A stretch of DNA of 64,000 nt from contig JASJZC010000001.1 of the NCBI GenBank assembly GCA_037178855.1, forward strand, positions 4,898,001-4,962,000, given 5' to 3'. The stretch comes from Oscheius sp. JU75 (lineage: Eukaryota; Nematoda; Chromadorea; Rhabditida; Rhabditidae). A program made the translations under genes and the position numbers. The notes beneath the pieces are model-generated. The model worked only from the letters and a program-made list of their open reading frames with translations. It made no database searches and was not told the DNA's origin. The number at the start of each line of letters is the position of its first letter. Position 1 is the first letter of the stretch. This document shows positions 12,437 through 23,524 of this stretch, piece by piece.

Positions 12437-12931
12437 AAACAGTTCGTTTCTTCTCTTTAAACAGCACCAAACGACGTGGGATCACGTGAACCGGCCGAGA
12501 GGAAAAAGTTTGATGGACAATGGCTTTGTTGTTTTCCGTACTCAGATGATAATTTTAAAGGACTGTGTTCTGTGAGACAGCTGACTTGCTTGTCTAGGCA
12601 AAACTGGAAGTTCTTACTGCTTTTCTCGATCAAAAATAAACTGAAAAGTTAGGATAAAATATCGATTTTCCGTCATAGATTTCATTCGGAGACTTTCAGT
12701 TCACTCGTTACCAGTTTCTTTTCGACATTTGCTGTTAAAAATAAATTAGATTTATTTGCTATAGAGGTTATTAAAACAAGGAAAAAAGGGACCACAATAT
12801 CACAATATAACAGTCGGGGAATAGAAGTGGTGAAGAATTCGTCCATATGAGAATCACAGGAATACAACTATCTATCATACAGGTTCACAGAACTTACTAG
12901 TGTATATTTTTTGAACAACCTTGTCCAAAAT
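12437..12931. other. intergenic, promoter side of RAB3GAP2
   Basis: AT-rich spacer between two minus-strand genes. A perfect CACGTG-like core (ATCACGTGAACC) lies near 12480, about 50 bp upstream of the RAB3GAP2 start, and could be a factor site. No coding frame or RNA gene was seen. Confidence 0.35.
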
Positions 12932-14616
12932 TTACTCGTCGAGGAAGGCGCCGACGGCTCCCAGATAGCCTTCGTGCTTCATAAACAGCGCTTGCACTTC
13001 TCCCTAAAATTGTCAGTTTTTTGAAGGGTATACTGTCGAACCTTGCTCCAAAAATTGATGGCGTAGGTGAGCGTCCGCATCGTGATTGGGTGTTTGCGGA
13101 TGAAGAAGCCGCCAAAATAGATTCGTTTCATCTGGAAGCGGTGCCCGTAGAGCATCGCCATCTGAATTCGTGCTCTCGTCATGTTAAATAATGATGTCTA
13201 ACCTGTCCAATATTGTTACTAATCATCAGAAGGAGACTTTTGGCTATATCGGCCCCAGAGGGCCCTTCGGCTGTCCTCTTCGGGTCGAGCCGGTTGCATT
13301 TTCCAAAGGATCCGGCTATGAGATCGGCTGAGAGGCCCATGCAGTCATAATCTCCTCCGTAGATATCGCTGACGAGGGTGTCACATCGTCGATGATCACC
13401 ACGCTCGGCCAGCAGAAGGAGCTCGTCGAAATCTGAAAACTTCGGATGCTGATGGTTTTTAGGAAGCCTTTATCCTTTTTTCTAGTTATGAGCTGCCAAA
13501 AGACTGAGGTTGAAGTTAATTTTAGAGTTCCATCAGAGCGTTTACTATGTTAGCTCAAGGAGCAAGATTAAATATATGTTGCTTCTGCTACTTTTAACCC
13601 TGTGCATATCCAAAATAAGCGCCGACAGAACGGAGATTAAAGGATCAGGCTATCTGACAGTGAGAAGAATAGACAATATGAGTGGGTAGTCTACCATAAT
13701 CAAAGCAATACCGAAAACTGCCGCAATCAGCTGGCTTGGATAATCGTAAAACTCTGTACCTTTAGCCGGTGTCAGGAGACTGCCAAGTCCAATAAACGCT
13801 CCTCCTCCCATCGACGATCCTCCGACTCGCTGGAACGTGTTAGGCGAGTCGACTTTCAGGACAGAGATTCCGGTTCCTATGTTGACGAGAAGAAACGGAT
13901 AGAGGGATTCTTTCGAGGTCGGCTTGTACTGGAATCTAAAACCTCGGTTCTAGAGAAAAAAAGAAAGAATGTACCTTTCTACACCGTGAGCGTCGTGATG
14001 ATAGGTGAAAGACTCGTCCTCGTTGTTCTCAAGAAGGAAATCACAGCCGTAAATGAGAGAATGCATCTCGTCCGTCCGTTTAACTCTAAAATTGGGATAA
14101 AATGCTACATGAAACGGCTAACTGACTCTACGCTGAGTACTTCGCTGAGATGTTGAGCATGTTTGAATGAGCCGCCGCCAGTGCAGTGGATAACGTCATT
14201 TGGCTTTCGATCAATCCAATTCTGAAGCTCATTTTGTTAAAGGAAACAATAAAAGGGTACCTCTTTGATGAAGATGATGCAGTCATCAATGGACATGAAC
14301 TTTTTGAAGTTGAGAAGAACCTCGTAATCATCGTCGCAGTGTACAACACTACCGTAGACTAATTTCACCAGAGTTCCACCTGGAAACAAGCAAAATTAAC
14401 AGATTTCCAGCAAAACGTACCAATATCTAGGGCATAGCGATTCTTCTTTAGTAATTTCCGGAAACGGGGCTCGTTCGGCAGAACAACATACGGCGTCGTC
14501 GGCTTTTCTACGATGATGTGGCATTCTTGGCTTTTGGCTGGTGGCATTTCGGCCTCGCTGGCTCCTTCCTCGTCGTCTACTCGTCTCAGATGTGAGGCCA
14601 GAAGCAGCTCGTCCAT
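12932..14616 (-). CDS. pantothenate kinase (eukaryotic type II)
   Basis: First and controlling step of coenzyme A synthesis: ATP-dependent phosphorylation of pantothenate. Reading the minus strand from [18 protein letters not shown], landmarks in order are [14 protein letters not shown] (nucleotide-binding loop), [23 protein letters not shown] (the Glu corresponds to the catalytic Glu of human PanK), [62 protein letters not shown] and [20 protein letters not shown] with AVGAFLDE. Both the catalytic Glu and the Arg of QRVGG are present, unlike inactive vertebrate PANK4, so activity is expected. One intron is about 325 bp (13.43-13.76 kb). A 5' UTR intron probably lies just above the start. Confidence 0.88.
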
Positions 14617-15287
14617 TATCTTCCTCCTCTGAAAAGATTTTTTATGGGAAATGGTGCAAAAAACCAGCTTTTCCGGGTACAAAACCATGTCGCAATAGAG
14701 GTTTGTGGAATTTCACATGCCACGCGTATTGCAAACAAACGAGCAGATCGAATAGCGCCAGAACGCTGATTTTGATTAAGAAAATAAGAGAAAAGGTGAG
14801 AGCAATGTTCGCCGAGGCCTTCAGCCACAACACTGGGCCACGCGCACAGACGCCGTTATCACGAAACAATGGAAGATGCTCTTGACTAATAAAAGAAACC
14901 CTCATATTTTACACTCCGAAAACTATATTTAGCCAACATAAACTGGATGTGTAAAGTGTGATGATACCTTGACGAGGTGTTCCGAGGACCGCGTACAGAT
15001 AACCATCTCTAGAGGACAGGTAGCTTGGGCCGCTGAGACGGCTAGAAATCTAGAATTTAAAGACTTTATTGGAGAGAGAAAAACGGTGAACTTTATCAAC
15101 AAACTGTCCAATCCGTCAGGAGAGGATGCACGGAAAAAGGAAAAGTGCAGGAACCGGACTATTCCGCACAAAAGTGGACAAGTAAAAAAGAATGCCAGTA
15201 TTATAAGTGGGGTAGGAGACAATAAAAGATAACAGAGATCACCAAAGAGAACAAATGAACCAGCTGAGCCTTGTCTCTGATTGGCTT
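14617..15287. other. unresolved region, possible minus-strand exon
   Basis: Open frames exist on both strands and none is clearly a gene. The most protein-like piece is a minus-strand segment at about 14955-15050 reading RLSGPSYLSSRDGYLYAV LGTPRQ, bounded by a plausible acceptor and donor, but I could not join it to neighbours. A TATAAAAG on the minus strand near 15290 could be a TATA box. Part of the 14.6-14.9 kb stretch is probably 5' UTR or leader intron of pantothenate kinase. Confidence 0.25.
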
Positions 15288-15655
15288 TTATAGGCGGTAG
15301 ATCTGTGGGGTGATTCTATGGGACGCTCCAGGTGTGTTAGATAACGAACCTGAAAGGGGAACTCGTCTGTTTTTGCGAGGGTTACATATTCCAGTGGCAA
15401 GGGGGATTGGAGAAGATGTCGTGACCAAAATGTCGAGTTTGATCACCTCATCTACGACGATCTCTTCCAGCAGAGAACTATCGCCCTGGAAACAATTTTC
15501 GTCGAGTTGAAGACCATTTTCCGCTGTAACAAGAGAATGCGGATGAAAATCACGGGAACCACGATTGTTTTTCGAAGACAAAAGATAAGACTTTTACGAT
15601 TTGCGTCGAGAACAGAAAGATCGGCCATGAAGTTGTTGGAGATCCGCAATGTCAT
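15288..15655 (-). CDS. uncertain small gene
   Basis: Not recognised. Starting at MTLRISNNFMADLSVLDAN and removing one intron (GTAAAAG...TTACAG, about 15.53-15.60 kb) gives a continuous frame. It contains ENGLQLDENCFQGDSSLLEE and DEVIKLDILVTTSSPIPLA and then a basic stretch NPRKNRR. The 3' end is unclear. Unspliced, the frame stops at 15288. A donor at 15350 could instead join it to a long open frame reaching 14929, which includes hydrophobic stretches. The acidic-hydrophobic composition looks like protein, but there is no domain and no second line of evidence. Confidence 0.35.
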
Positions 15656-15920
15656 GTGAAGATAACTTTTTGTGAGGAACTCACGCTAGTTTACAGGCTT
15701 CATTCATGTTCTTAATGAGTCTTGACCTTCCTGGTAGAGGCCAAGGCGACTGCTTCGAGAGCTTCTGTTTTAAAACGTCAATTTGCGGCTGGGGCACGGT
15801 TACCACCTAGCCTAGCACGATAAAGAAAGGGAAAAACAAAATTTTTCGTGTTTATTACAAAGGTATGCTTAAAACTCGTATGGTAAAAGATTTGCGATTG
15901 CAATGTGGAGAAGACGGAAT

Positions 15921-16903
15921 CTACGACAAAAAAGGATTATTGGAACTGGTCCGAGACGAATGAACGTTTGTAGTGGTCGGCTGATACTCGGTCGTGTTCT
16001 TCGGCGGCTCGTAGCGGGTGCTCTTTACAGTCTGTTGAATGAGATTCGATGCGGCGGCTCGAGTTGCAGCAGTAGCAGCTCCCTGGACATTTTTGTCAGA
16101 CATGACGCCGTTGGTGAATTCCTGCCGAGCGTTATTGAGCGAGAAGTTGTCATTTCCTCTGACAAACTAATAATGACTTGCTCGAGCACGAACCTGTATA
16201 GGCGATGAACAAGGATAAGCGAGTAAATCATTCCTGCTAAAGCAACAGTGAAAATGGCTGAAGTAATTATCATCAGCATAGCTACGTAGGGATGTTCTAG
16301 AAGCAGTTGGAAAGTCACTTAGAGGACTTACGGTTGTATGCGTTGAGCGAACTAACCCAACCAGTTGAGCTTGATGAAAAGCCTATCGTTTGTAGAACCG
16401 TGTAGATACAGTGGAAGAAGAGGACAAAGAAGAATACCTATAAAAAAAAGTTGGCTGTTCGGTGAAAAGCCTACCATAAAGTTGAATGAGGAATCGGATC
16501 TGAAGGCCTTGTAGACTGGGCGGAACCAGAAAAGGAAGGAACAGGGAGAGAAAAGTGCCATTTGGATGAAAACTAAGAATAGGTTTCCGAGAGGTCCTAC
16601 ACAACAGTTTACTACAGTAAAAATCTAACCCTACCTCCAGCCCAGAACGTAAAACAAAAGGTAGAAATGCAGTTGGCCAGCAAAGCAAGCACATAGATCT
16701 GGAAAACGTTGTAAATAAACCGAACGGTATTTTGAAAAGGTGCAGGTATCTCGACGTCAATATCCTGAATAGAAATGATATGTTCAGAGTGGGGAAGTAC
16801 TTACTTGGTAGAAACAGGGTTCAATAGAAATGAATTTCGGAAGCGGCGGCCAGTTGTGAGGTCGTGCGTCTTGGGCGTCCAGTTGTGGCGGAATAGCCGT
16901 CAT
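15921..16903 (-). CDS. scm-1: secretory carrier-associated membrane protein (SCAMP)
   Basis: Four-helix membrane protein of recycling endosomes, trans-Golgi and secretory vesicles, acting in vesicle recycling and exocytosis. The family signature [18 protein letters not shown] is intact, as are [20 protein letters not shown] after helix 2 and a final helix [20 protein letters not shown] before VHRLYRGNDNF. The cytoplasmic tail ends [13 protein letters not shown] placed the start at [18 protein letters not shown], giving an unusually short N-terminus with no NPF repeats. Further N-terminal exons may lie above 16950, but I could not find an in-frame one. A single NPF sits at the C-terminus. A divergent plus-strand gene begins about 300 bp away. 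Confidence 0.8.
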
Positions 16904-17204
16904 AACTTGCTTTTCTGGAACAAAAAATTGCTGAGCAATTAAATAAAGAGAGCTGAGAATGAAGCACACGATAGCTTGTATGCACGCAGCCAAACACCTA
17001 GAAGAAAATTTACATGCTGCCATGCTGCTAACATTTCTTGCACTTTTCCTAATGTTAGTGTTGAGCTGTTAGTGCGCGGCCCCTACGGTATACAATCTGG
17101 CGGCAGTGTCCTTTTCCCATTATTTGTCACTTCATTGTTTTTTTCTGTGTTGCTGTAGTACTTTTCTTGGTTTCTTTTCTTTTTCTCAAGCAATTCTTTC
17201 AGAA

Positions 17205-17985
17205 ATGAGCGATTGTGGAGAAGAAGGATCGCCAACTAACCCGTTGAAGAAATACCTGCCGGTCCGTGCAGGACCTACAGGTTAGAAATCACACGTTTCT
17301 TTTACGAAAGTGCAGTTCAGATTGCCGAAATTGTTGGAAGCCGCGCATCTACGAATTCAAGAAAGGCCACCTCGACTACAATGGAAACGCATTCGATGTC
17401 TTCATTCCCGAAATGGTATATTTCTTGTACACTCCCTTATACCTTTTTTTTAGCGTTTCCATCATCAGGAGGCGATGGCAGAACTGGAGGATCTTCAGAA
17501 AATTCCTACCGATATCGACCGATTTTATACCTGGATAGCCGAAGCCAGAAGACGATCTATTTCGAACGAATTAGGACTCGATAATGTTAGTTGTTTCCTC
17601 CTTTGACTATTACCCTGCTTTAGAAAAAAGAACATTTTGTGTCGTTCACTCCCAAGCACGAATATATCAGTAGTGCTAATACTTGTCGAAAGCCGATTCG
17701 CAGAGCCTACTCCTTCAATCAACTTGACGAACGTGTAGCCAACCTACGATCCAACTTCTTCGTGGTACGCCCTTCTTTCCTTTCGAGCTAACGATCTTGT
17801 TTCAGTTTAATAGAATCAAGCCGTCCCCATCTCGCAACGGAGGCTATTTCTGCAACAATGTTCACTGCCTCGGAGCCTGTGACGTTGATATCGAGCCAGT
17901 CGAAATCCAGGAACCACCGCCGAGGAAGCCATTACCGCCGCGCAAAGAAGTTTCCTGGGAGTTTGAGTGGGATAGTCCTGTGTAA
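17205..17985 (+). CDS. orphan protein, start unresolved
   Basis: Not recognised. From about 17270 the frame is solid over several exons: CRNCWKPRIYEFKKGHLDYN GNAFDVFIPEM, then RFHHQEAMAELEDLQKIPTD and FYTWIAEARRRSISNELG. Next come HFVSFTPKHEYISSANTC and RRAYSFNQLDERVANLRSNF, and last GYFCNNVHCLGACDVDIE with a Pro-rich end and EVSWEFEWDSPV. Six or more Cys occur. The nearest ATG (17205, after a TTTCAG acceptor) opens MSDCGEEGSPTNPLKKYLPV, but this frame does not join the next exon by any donor I can see. The true start is either in another exon or needs an unusual splice. Soluble, no membrane helix, no signal peptide visible. Confidence 0.5.
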
Positions 17986-18169
17986 CGTATGTTTTTTCGC
18001 CCATTGTTTTCTTTTTTTGTAAAACCATGAAAATTAGTTTCTTCTATCATTTTTTTTTTTCAAATAGACGTCTATATAAAGAAGTCGAATAACACAATCT
18101 TTCGGTCAAATTTCATTGCTCGTAACCGTACATATTTCTCGTTTTTTCGAGCAGACTTCTCTGAATGAA

Positions 18170-18537
18170 CTACTTGGCGGCCGCTTTGTCCTTTTCTGGG
18201 AAGAGAATCTTGCTCTTCAGGCCGTAATAGGTCTTGTTTTCAGCCGCATCGGGATCGAGGGACTTGGAATCCGCCGGATTGATTTTGTCCGTCGACTGCT
18301 CTAGCGCCACCTTGATTTTCGGCTCAGAATTTATAGGCGAAGAAGGTCCAGCCGGTTTCTACCCTTTTATCGGAAGAGGACGTGGTGGGGAAGCTTTCAC
18401 AGAAGGAGTTGAATGCTGTGTACGGGTGACTTTTTCGAGCTGCACAGAACCGCGCAAATTGTTGAAATGGCCAAGGAGAGGTAGACGAGCAGCTCAAAAG
18501 GTTGCTAGTAGCTGACACTTCTTACCATGCTGTGCAT
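18170..18537 (-). CDS. small secreted or anchored Lys-rich protein
   Basis: Not recognised. Three short introns give about 85 residues: MHSM joined to LLVYLSLAISTICAVLC (signal peptide or anchor), then SSKNFPTTSSSDKRPKIK, VALEQSTDKINPADSKSLDP and AAENKTYYGLKSKILFPEKD, ending KAAAK. The phases are consistent at all three junctions (donors GTAAGA, GTCACC and GTAGAA; acceptors GAG, AAG and GAG). Unspliced frames are short and unlike protein. The acceptors are weak, so the model is moderate. It neighbours another tiny secreted-protein gene on the same strand. Confidence 0.45.
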
Positions 18538-18774
18538 GAGCAAACGAAGAGATATGGGACTACACTTAACAATGTTTGTGGACTTTTTTGTCAAGTATTA
18601 TCCGAGGTTAGAGTTGACAAGACAAGTCAGGACAATTCTAGTTACAAAATTAGCATTGATTGTATGAGTCGCTCCGCCAGGAGCGTAAGCGACTGGTATT
18701 GTCTTATTTTGATTATTCGCAGGGTTTTCTGCTTGACTAATTGTTATAGAATATTTTTGGACGAGTGGAACAGC

Positions 18775-19250
18775 TTACGACTGGGGAGGAACAGTCAGAT
18801 AAATGTTCCCTCTCGTACCATCTTCGAGAGCAACGTATTCCCAGACAAAAGACACGTCGGGGTATCTGAAAATTAATTTCGATCAAGACCTTCTACAGGC
18901 ATTCCCACATCACACGGACAATTATTTCATGTTTGCTCTCCGCAAAACTAACCTCCTTCAAAGGTAAAAGTGACATTTAAATTGAGCGCCAAGATCTAAA
19001 GACTTCACTTGCCAAACATAACTCCTGACAGCTCAAGTTGCTCGCTTCTAATTGTGCTCACTTGGACGCGGAAGACTGCTCCCTCTCCTCTTCTACCCAG
19101 GTCACGTTGCTTTTCTTTCAAGTAATCTACTTTGAAAATCGGGAAAAAAAATGAGTATTAGAGACTGAGAGTGGCGTCTTGAGATGCGAGACAGAAGAAA
19201 AGAGGGGAGAAAGTTAGCGCGAAAAAATTGTTCCTGATAAACGACTTCAT
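18775..19250 (-). CDS. small secreted protein within an inverted duplication
   Basis: Not recognised. Splicing three short introns gives about 113 residues: signal peptide MKSFIRNNFFALTFSPLFFC LASQ, then DYLKEKQRDLGRRGEGAVFR, VQVSTIRSEQLELSG, EVSFAESKHEIIVRVMWECL and YPDVSFVWEYVALEDGTRGN IYLTVPPQS. Intron 1 has a strong CTAAT branch-like site and a pyrimidine tract. The alternating hydrophobic pattern suggests a beta-rich fold. Most of the body (exons 2-3) is duplicated in reverse 165 bp away, but the signal-peptide exon and the last exon are not. This makes it the likely functional copy. Confidence 0.5.
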
Positions 19251-19505
19251 AATAAAGGATGAGAGAGCCAGTGCAAAACAGTTCGTTCGGGAAGACTACT
19301 TGAAAGAAAAGCAACGTGACCTGGGTAGAAGTGGAGAGGGAGCAGCCTTCCGGAGCATCAGCAAGCGTCCAAGTGAGCACAATTAGAAGCGAGCAACTTG
19401 AGCTGTCAGGGGTTAGTTTGGCAAGTCAAGCCTTTAGATCTTGGCGCTCAATTCAAATGTCACTTTTGTCTTTGCAGGGGGATAGTTTTGCGGAGAGCAA
19501 ACATG
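18928..19505. repeat. inverted duplication, arms about 200 bp
   Basis: Arm 1 (18928-19128) is the reverse complement of arm 2 (19293-19505), with a 164-bp spacer. By eye the arms agree at roughly 93 percent, apart from a 13-nt insertion in arm 2 near 19350. Landmarks: CTACTTGAAAGAAAAGC at the inner edge and GCGGAGAGCAAACATG at the outer edge. No target-site duplication or terminal inverted repeat of a transposon was seen. The arms carry coding exons of the secreted-protein gene at 18775-19250, so this looks like a gene-segment duplication and not a classical mobile element. Confidence 0.85.
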
Positions 19506-19535
19506 ACATGGGATTGCTGATTGGAGAAGGTTTCC
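19293..19535 (+). pseudogene. truncated inverted copy of the small secreted-protein gene
   Basis: The plus-strand copy preserves DYLKEKQRDLGRSGEGAAF and, after a frame change, VQVSTIRSEQLELSG and SFAESKHD. A 13-nt insertion (GGAGCATCAGCAA) near 19350 breaks the frame. The segment after AESKH diverges and lacks the YPDVSFVWEY end. The upstream side lacks a matching signal-peptide exon. The intron that the minus-strand copy needs (GTTATG donor) has changed here to GGGTTAG. I read it as a dead fragment, although an open frame of 124 codons crosses it. Confidence 0.5.
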
Positions 19536-19703
19536 CGAAGTCTTCCTTCTGGATCGTATTCAGGTTATTCTGGGCGTTTTGCTGTCATCTTGTTCTAATT
19601 TGTTCTAAAAAGTTGACTGATGAAGAGATACGCCTCTTACAAGTATCTGGCAATTTTATTAGAAAAAATCATATGGAAAGAACAAGCTGAAGTAACATTC
19701 TTC

Positions 19704-22589
19704 TTAGATCATTTTGCGCATTCTCCTTCGCATTTTTCTCATCTTGAAACGTCGTCTTCGCTTGGCTCCCTTGCCCCAAGCTCCTGGAACATCAAATTAC
19801 AATACATCAATGACCTTTTTACCTATCACAAAGCTTTCAATTTCGCAGTGGTTCTCGCCACGGAGGATTCGAAACAGACCGTTTTCACCCCAGTCCTCGC
19901 CCCAGGAATTGGCACATAACCAGTACTTTACCGAGCGACCAGTCGTCTCATCCACACCCCATCTGAACCGAGTTTACTCATAGTTGTGACTGTGAGAATT
20001 ACCCAAGGACTCGGACGGAATGGTACCCTTCTCCAACGTATTGAGCTCCTTTATCCTGTGCCAACCGTGTGTGTTGGTAGACTCCCGACTGGTACATGAA
20101 AAAGTCCTCATGGACTAGGAAAGTAGCCTGAACAGGTCCGTTCGTGATGATCTCTGTCATGATGTCTTCTTCCCGGTTGGCTAGACGGTACGGGGGAGTC
20201 ATCTTGAAGACAGTACTATCAGCTCCCGGGTCGGAGGGGCATGTGACTCCGTTGCCGGACTTATAGGCGGACTTCGGAATACGACAGATTCCCGGTTCTT
20301 GAGTGTGACCAGATTCATAAGGGTAGCAGTGCTCGGCCACGACCCTGAAAGGAGAGAGGTTAGAAGAATTGGAAGGGAACCGAACCCGAGTTTTCGAATG
20401 TACCACCACGCTCTGTCCAAATAGCCGCCTTCACAGCCTTTCTGTCTATGTTGATTGCAGGAAAGAAGCTGTTGAGGAGCCAGAGTAGCGTTGACTTTTC
20501 CGTCTGTGATGATAGCTAACCTAAAACCGTTTGCGAGTATCAAACCGCCGTGATTGACTGTTTTCGATGTGTATATGAATTCGAGAACTGATGCGAGTTT
20601 GATCTGTTTCTAGCATATTTCGTATCGTTTTAATGCTCTCGGTAAAAACAGATGAATGAGAGTGTTTCCGATGAAGATATAAAATCACTGCTGCGCGCTT
20701 CTCGTGAAATACAGGAACTTCGCATGCCTTGATTAACAACAACAGTTTTAAGTCTATAAATTTTCTACTAGGTTTATAGAGAACGTATATCAAAAACTAT
20801 ACCTGTCAGCTGAGATGGTGGCAGTAGAAATGGCCCAACTGCTGCCACACTCGCCTTGATCTCTCACATTGTGAATCAGTCCAGGCCATTTCTCTCGAGC
20901 ATCGAAGTCGGCAGGCAGTTCTCTCGGCTTGATCTCGATCTCGTTCATATTGGCCACAGAATTCTCCGGGAAAAGCGTTCCCAGTCGGTACTTGATGCCT
21001 TCCTCGAGAGTCTTTCCCCAAAAAGCCGAGTAATTCCGGGGTGACCATCTGAAAACTTCAAGCTTCTTCTGTTTCTTCTCCATTGGTTTCTACTCGCCTC
21101 AAGGAAGCCTTTAACCCCTTTCGATAAGTCACCTCGACCCGAACAAACATCTCTCATTAGTTTCTTTGAAAAGGACTGGTTAACACTTGACCGGTCGTCA
21201 AAAGAATTACTGGTTCGGAGAGCCGATATCATCTCTCCGAGAAAGGTTATAAATATTCCCGTCGCCATTATTCGCTGTCCTTACAAACAGTGGCTTCCGT
21301 CCAATTGTGTCACACAGGTGGTTTGCGTATAACGCGTCTGTTGGCGGAGAGAGAGAAAGGCGACCTTCGACGCAGAAAATGATAAGTGATGATAGCGGGG
21401 ACGGGTTCCTCCGTCAGTCAACTTCATAACTCACGTGAAACGGCCTTGATGGACCTTCTCGAGGATGTCCTCTTGGATCAGACATGTGGCACGGTCACAT
21501 TTCCACATGTTCTCACGGCAGACGCTGCAATTTGAACAATAGAAATTTAGAAAACATCTTTTTCGTTAAGTTCCCAAACTTACCAGGTCTCGCAATTCTT
21601 TCTCACACTCTCGCCGTCAATGTAACTACGACCATCGTGGAAACATTCTGAACATTTGTGTTTTTCAACTGACGCGGCTACAAACCCTGGCCGTTCATAT
21701 CCTTTACAACGTTTCGGTCTCCACCTTTACAAGTTGCCTCAAAATCGGGACAGCAGTCATTGCCTAGACATTGGAATAGCGAAGACAAGGAACAATACCT
21801 CCATCAGGCCCTCGGTCACAGAACATGTCACAGTAACAAAGGTGATCGCCCAGGATAGCTGCAGTGCAGTCGTCATCTCGACTCTCGCAGCAGGTTGGAC
21901 TTCGTACGGAACAGTATTGACCTGTAATTGGTTTGTTAGAATGTGTGCTGTATCTATGCATCTGATTTTCCCTGGCTACTACTCAGTCTAGTCGCAACAG
22001 ATTCTGTATTCACAGCCAAAATACTTCCCGTAAGCTTCGACTGTTGTTGGTGACTCTCTGTTATCAAAAAACTGTCATTATATCTTCCTATGACCCTCTC
22101 TACCCAATTGTTGCTTTTTAGTGCTAGTTCTAACAGTTTATCGCAACTTCTGTCTGTCCTTTGCAACTCTAACTAACTGTTCTACTACCAGTTTCCCATC
22201 AAACAGTTGGCTGTTAGGTGTGGCATTTCAGCACGAAAGGTCGTTAACAGCAGAGAAACTTGCTAACTACAATCAGTCAATCAGTGATGAGGCTATCGCC
22301 ACAAGGGTATCTCAGTCGGATCGCGTAGCGTATGTACTTATCATTGCAATCGATTGTTTACGATCTGTCAATTGGAACAATATTCTAATTACTTGTGTAA
22401 AGCAACTTTGGAACATTGTTGTTTGAAGGGTAAGAAACTAGGAATCAATTAGAACGCATTCTCAAAAGTAGTTTGAAATCTGAATGGAATGAATATAGAT
22501 AGAATAGTACCGGGAATGCCTCTGAAGCCTCTGGCCTGAACGAGTCCGACAAGAACGTGTAGAAGAAGTACCGCTGCTGAGACACGCAT
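19704..22589 (-). CDS. tubulointerstitial nephritis antigen-like protein (inactive C1 peptidase)
   Basis: Secreted matrix protein of the TINAG/TINAGL family: a papain-fold domain without protease activity. Signal peptide [20 protein letters not shown] somatomedin-B/TINAG Cys cluster follows ([33 protein letters not shown]), then a Cys-rich linker. The C1 domain runs [57 protein letters not shown], the His of [12 protein letters not shown], the Asn of [13 protein letters not shown] and [15 protein letters not shown]. The catalytic Cys is replaced by Ser (CGSSWA), the defining TINAG change. The C-terminus is a very basic tail ([18 protein letters not shown]). A 540-bp intron follows exon 1. Confidence 0.88.
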
Positions 22590-22976
22590 AGCGGACTGGA
22601 GACCCCGCCCACAGACCATCTTCGATGATACGACGAAAGAGAGGCGAGATGCGCTGCTGCTGTCAACCGGACTAGTAGTCACACGTTTTTGAGGAAAGTC
22701 TGGTCGACTACTAATTAGAGTGGAGACAGGGGGTTGTTGACCCGGACAGTTTCACATTTACAGCCTCGTGTCCATGATGACGGCGCCCCGGCGGTAATAA
22801 TTTGGTCTGGATTCATTTGTATCGAGAGAGCGAATCAGATCGAGGTATTTGTTCTTACATTTTCGCGAATACCCTGGTCAGTGAAACTCGTAAAAAAACT
22901 CAATAAATATTTACTCATTTGTTTCGAAAATTTAACGCGAAATGGCGAAGAGTTCGTAACGAGGCATACGTCCTTT
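22590..22976. other. intergenic, nothing assigned
   Basis: Spacer between the start of the TINAG-like gene and the end of the next minus-strand gene. A plus-strand open frame runs through it and on to 23225, but its composition is poor and it lies opposite a better minus-strand frame. No regulatory site was identified. Confidence 0.3.
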
Positions 22977-23381
22977 TCAGATCTTGTCATCGTCGGCTGG
23001 ACCACGGAAGTCGTCGCGAAAGATCTCCTCAAGTGTCCTGTTGTAGTCGGTCGTTTCAGTGTCCAGAAGAGTCATAAGGTTCTGTTCCTGCCCTGTCTGT
23101 ACCATCGATTCGCAGATCTCATCGAGACTTGGGTGGACTGCTGCCTTTTTCGTCTCATTTCTTTACTTTGTCTTCTTCTTCCGATTCAGGACGGTCAAGA
23201 GGAGAAGAAGAGACAGAAGGAGTAGCGCAATGTGCAGAGGAGTTCCTCCCAGCGCTTTCCAGATCAGTCGATGGTTCCATTCAGATGGAAGAGTCGCGAT
23301 TGTCCAGTTCAGCTGACCCAGTAGACAGTTGTGACTCCTGGACACTAGACAATTCTGACCAAGCTCCACCGAACAGCTCAT
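22977..23381 (-). CDS. small single-pass membrane protein
   Basis: Not recognised. An N-terminal part with three Cys (MSCSVELGQNCLVSRSHNC) is followed by NWTIATLPSEWNHRLIWK, one strong helix (TPLHIALLLLSLLLLLTVL) and a basic stop-transfer NRKKKT. A 39-bp intron (GTAAAG...CCCAAG) removes an in-frame TAA and joins to LDEICESMVQTGQEQNLMTL, LDTETTDYNRTLEEIFRDDF and RGPADDDKI, an acidic cytoplasmic tail. No signal peptide, so probably Nout-Cin by the positive-inside rule. A 5' exon above 23381 is possible because an AAG acceptor lies just before the ATG. Confidence 0.45.
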
Positions 23382-23524
23382 CCTTGGTCAAAACGGTTTG
23401 TCCGACAGCTATATTCCTAATATTGGGAGTTTGAAATACAAAAGTAGGCCTACAGAACAAAGAGGAGAGCAAAAGCGTTCGTAATAACTTGTCGAAACTA
23501 TTTTCCAAACAAGAGTATCATTTC

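Noticed and set aside
18928-19505. Foldback transposon or MITE
   Set aside because: The arms are coding exons of a neighbouring gene. No target-site duplication or terminal repeat was found.
22734-23225. Plus-strand open frame of 163 codons
   Set aside because: The minus strand here encodes a better protein (helix, acidic tail). The plus frame has poor composition and no splice or start support.
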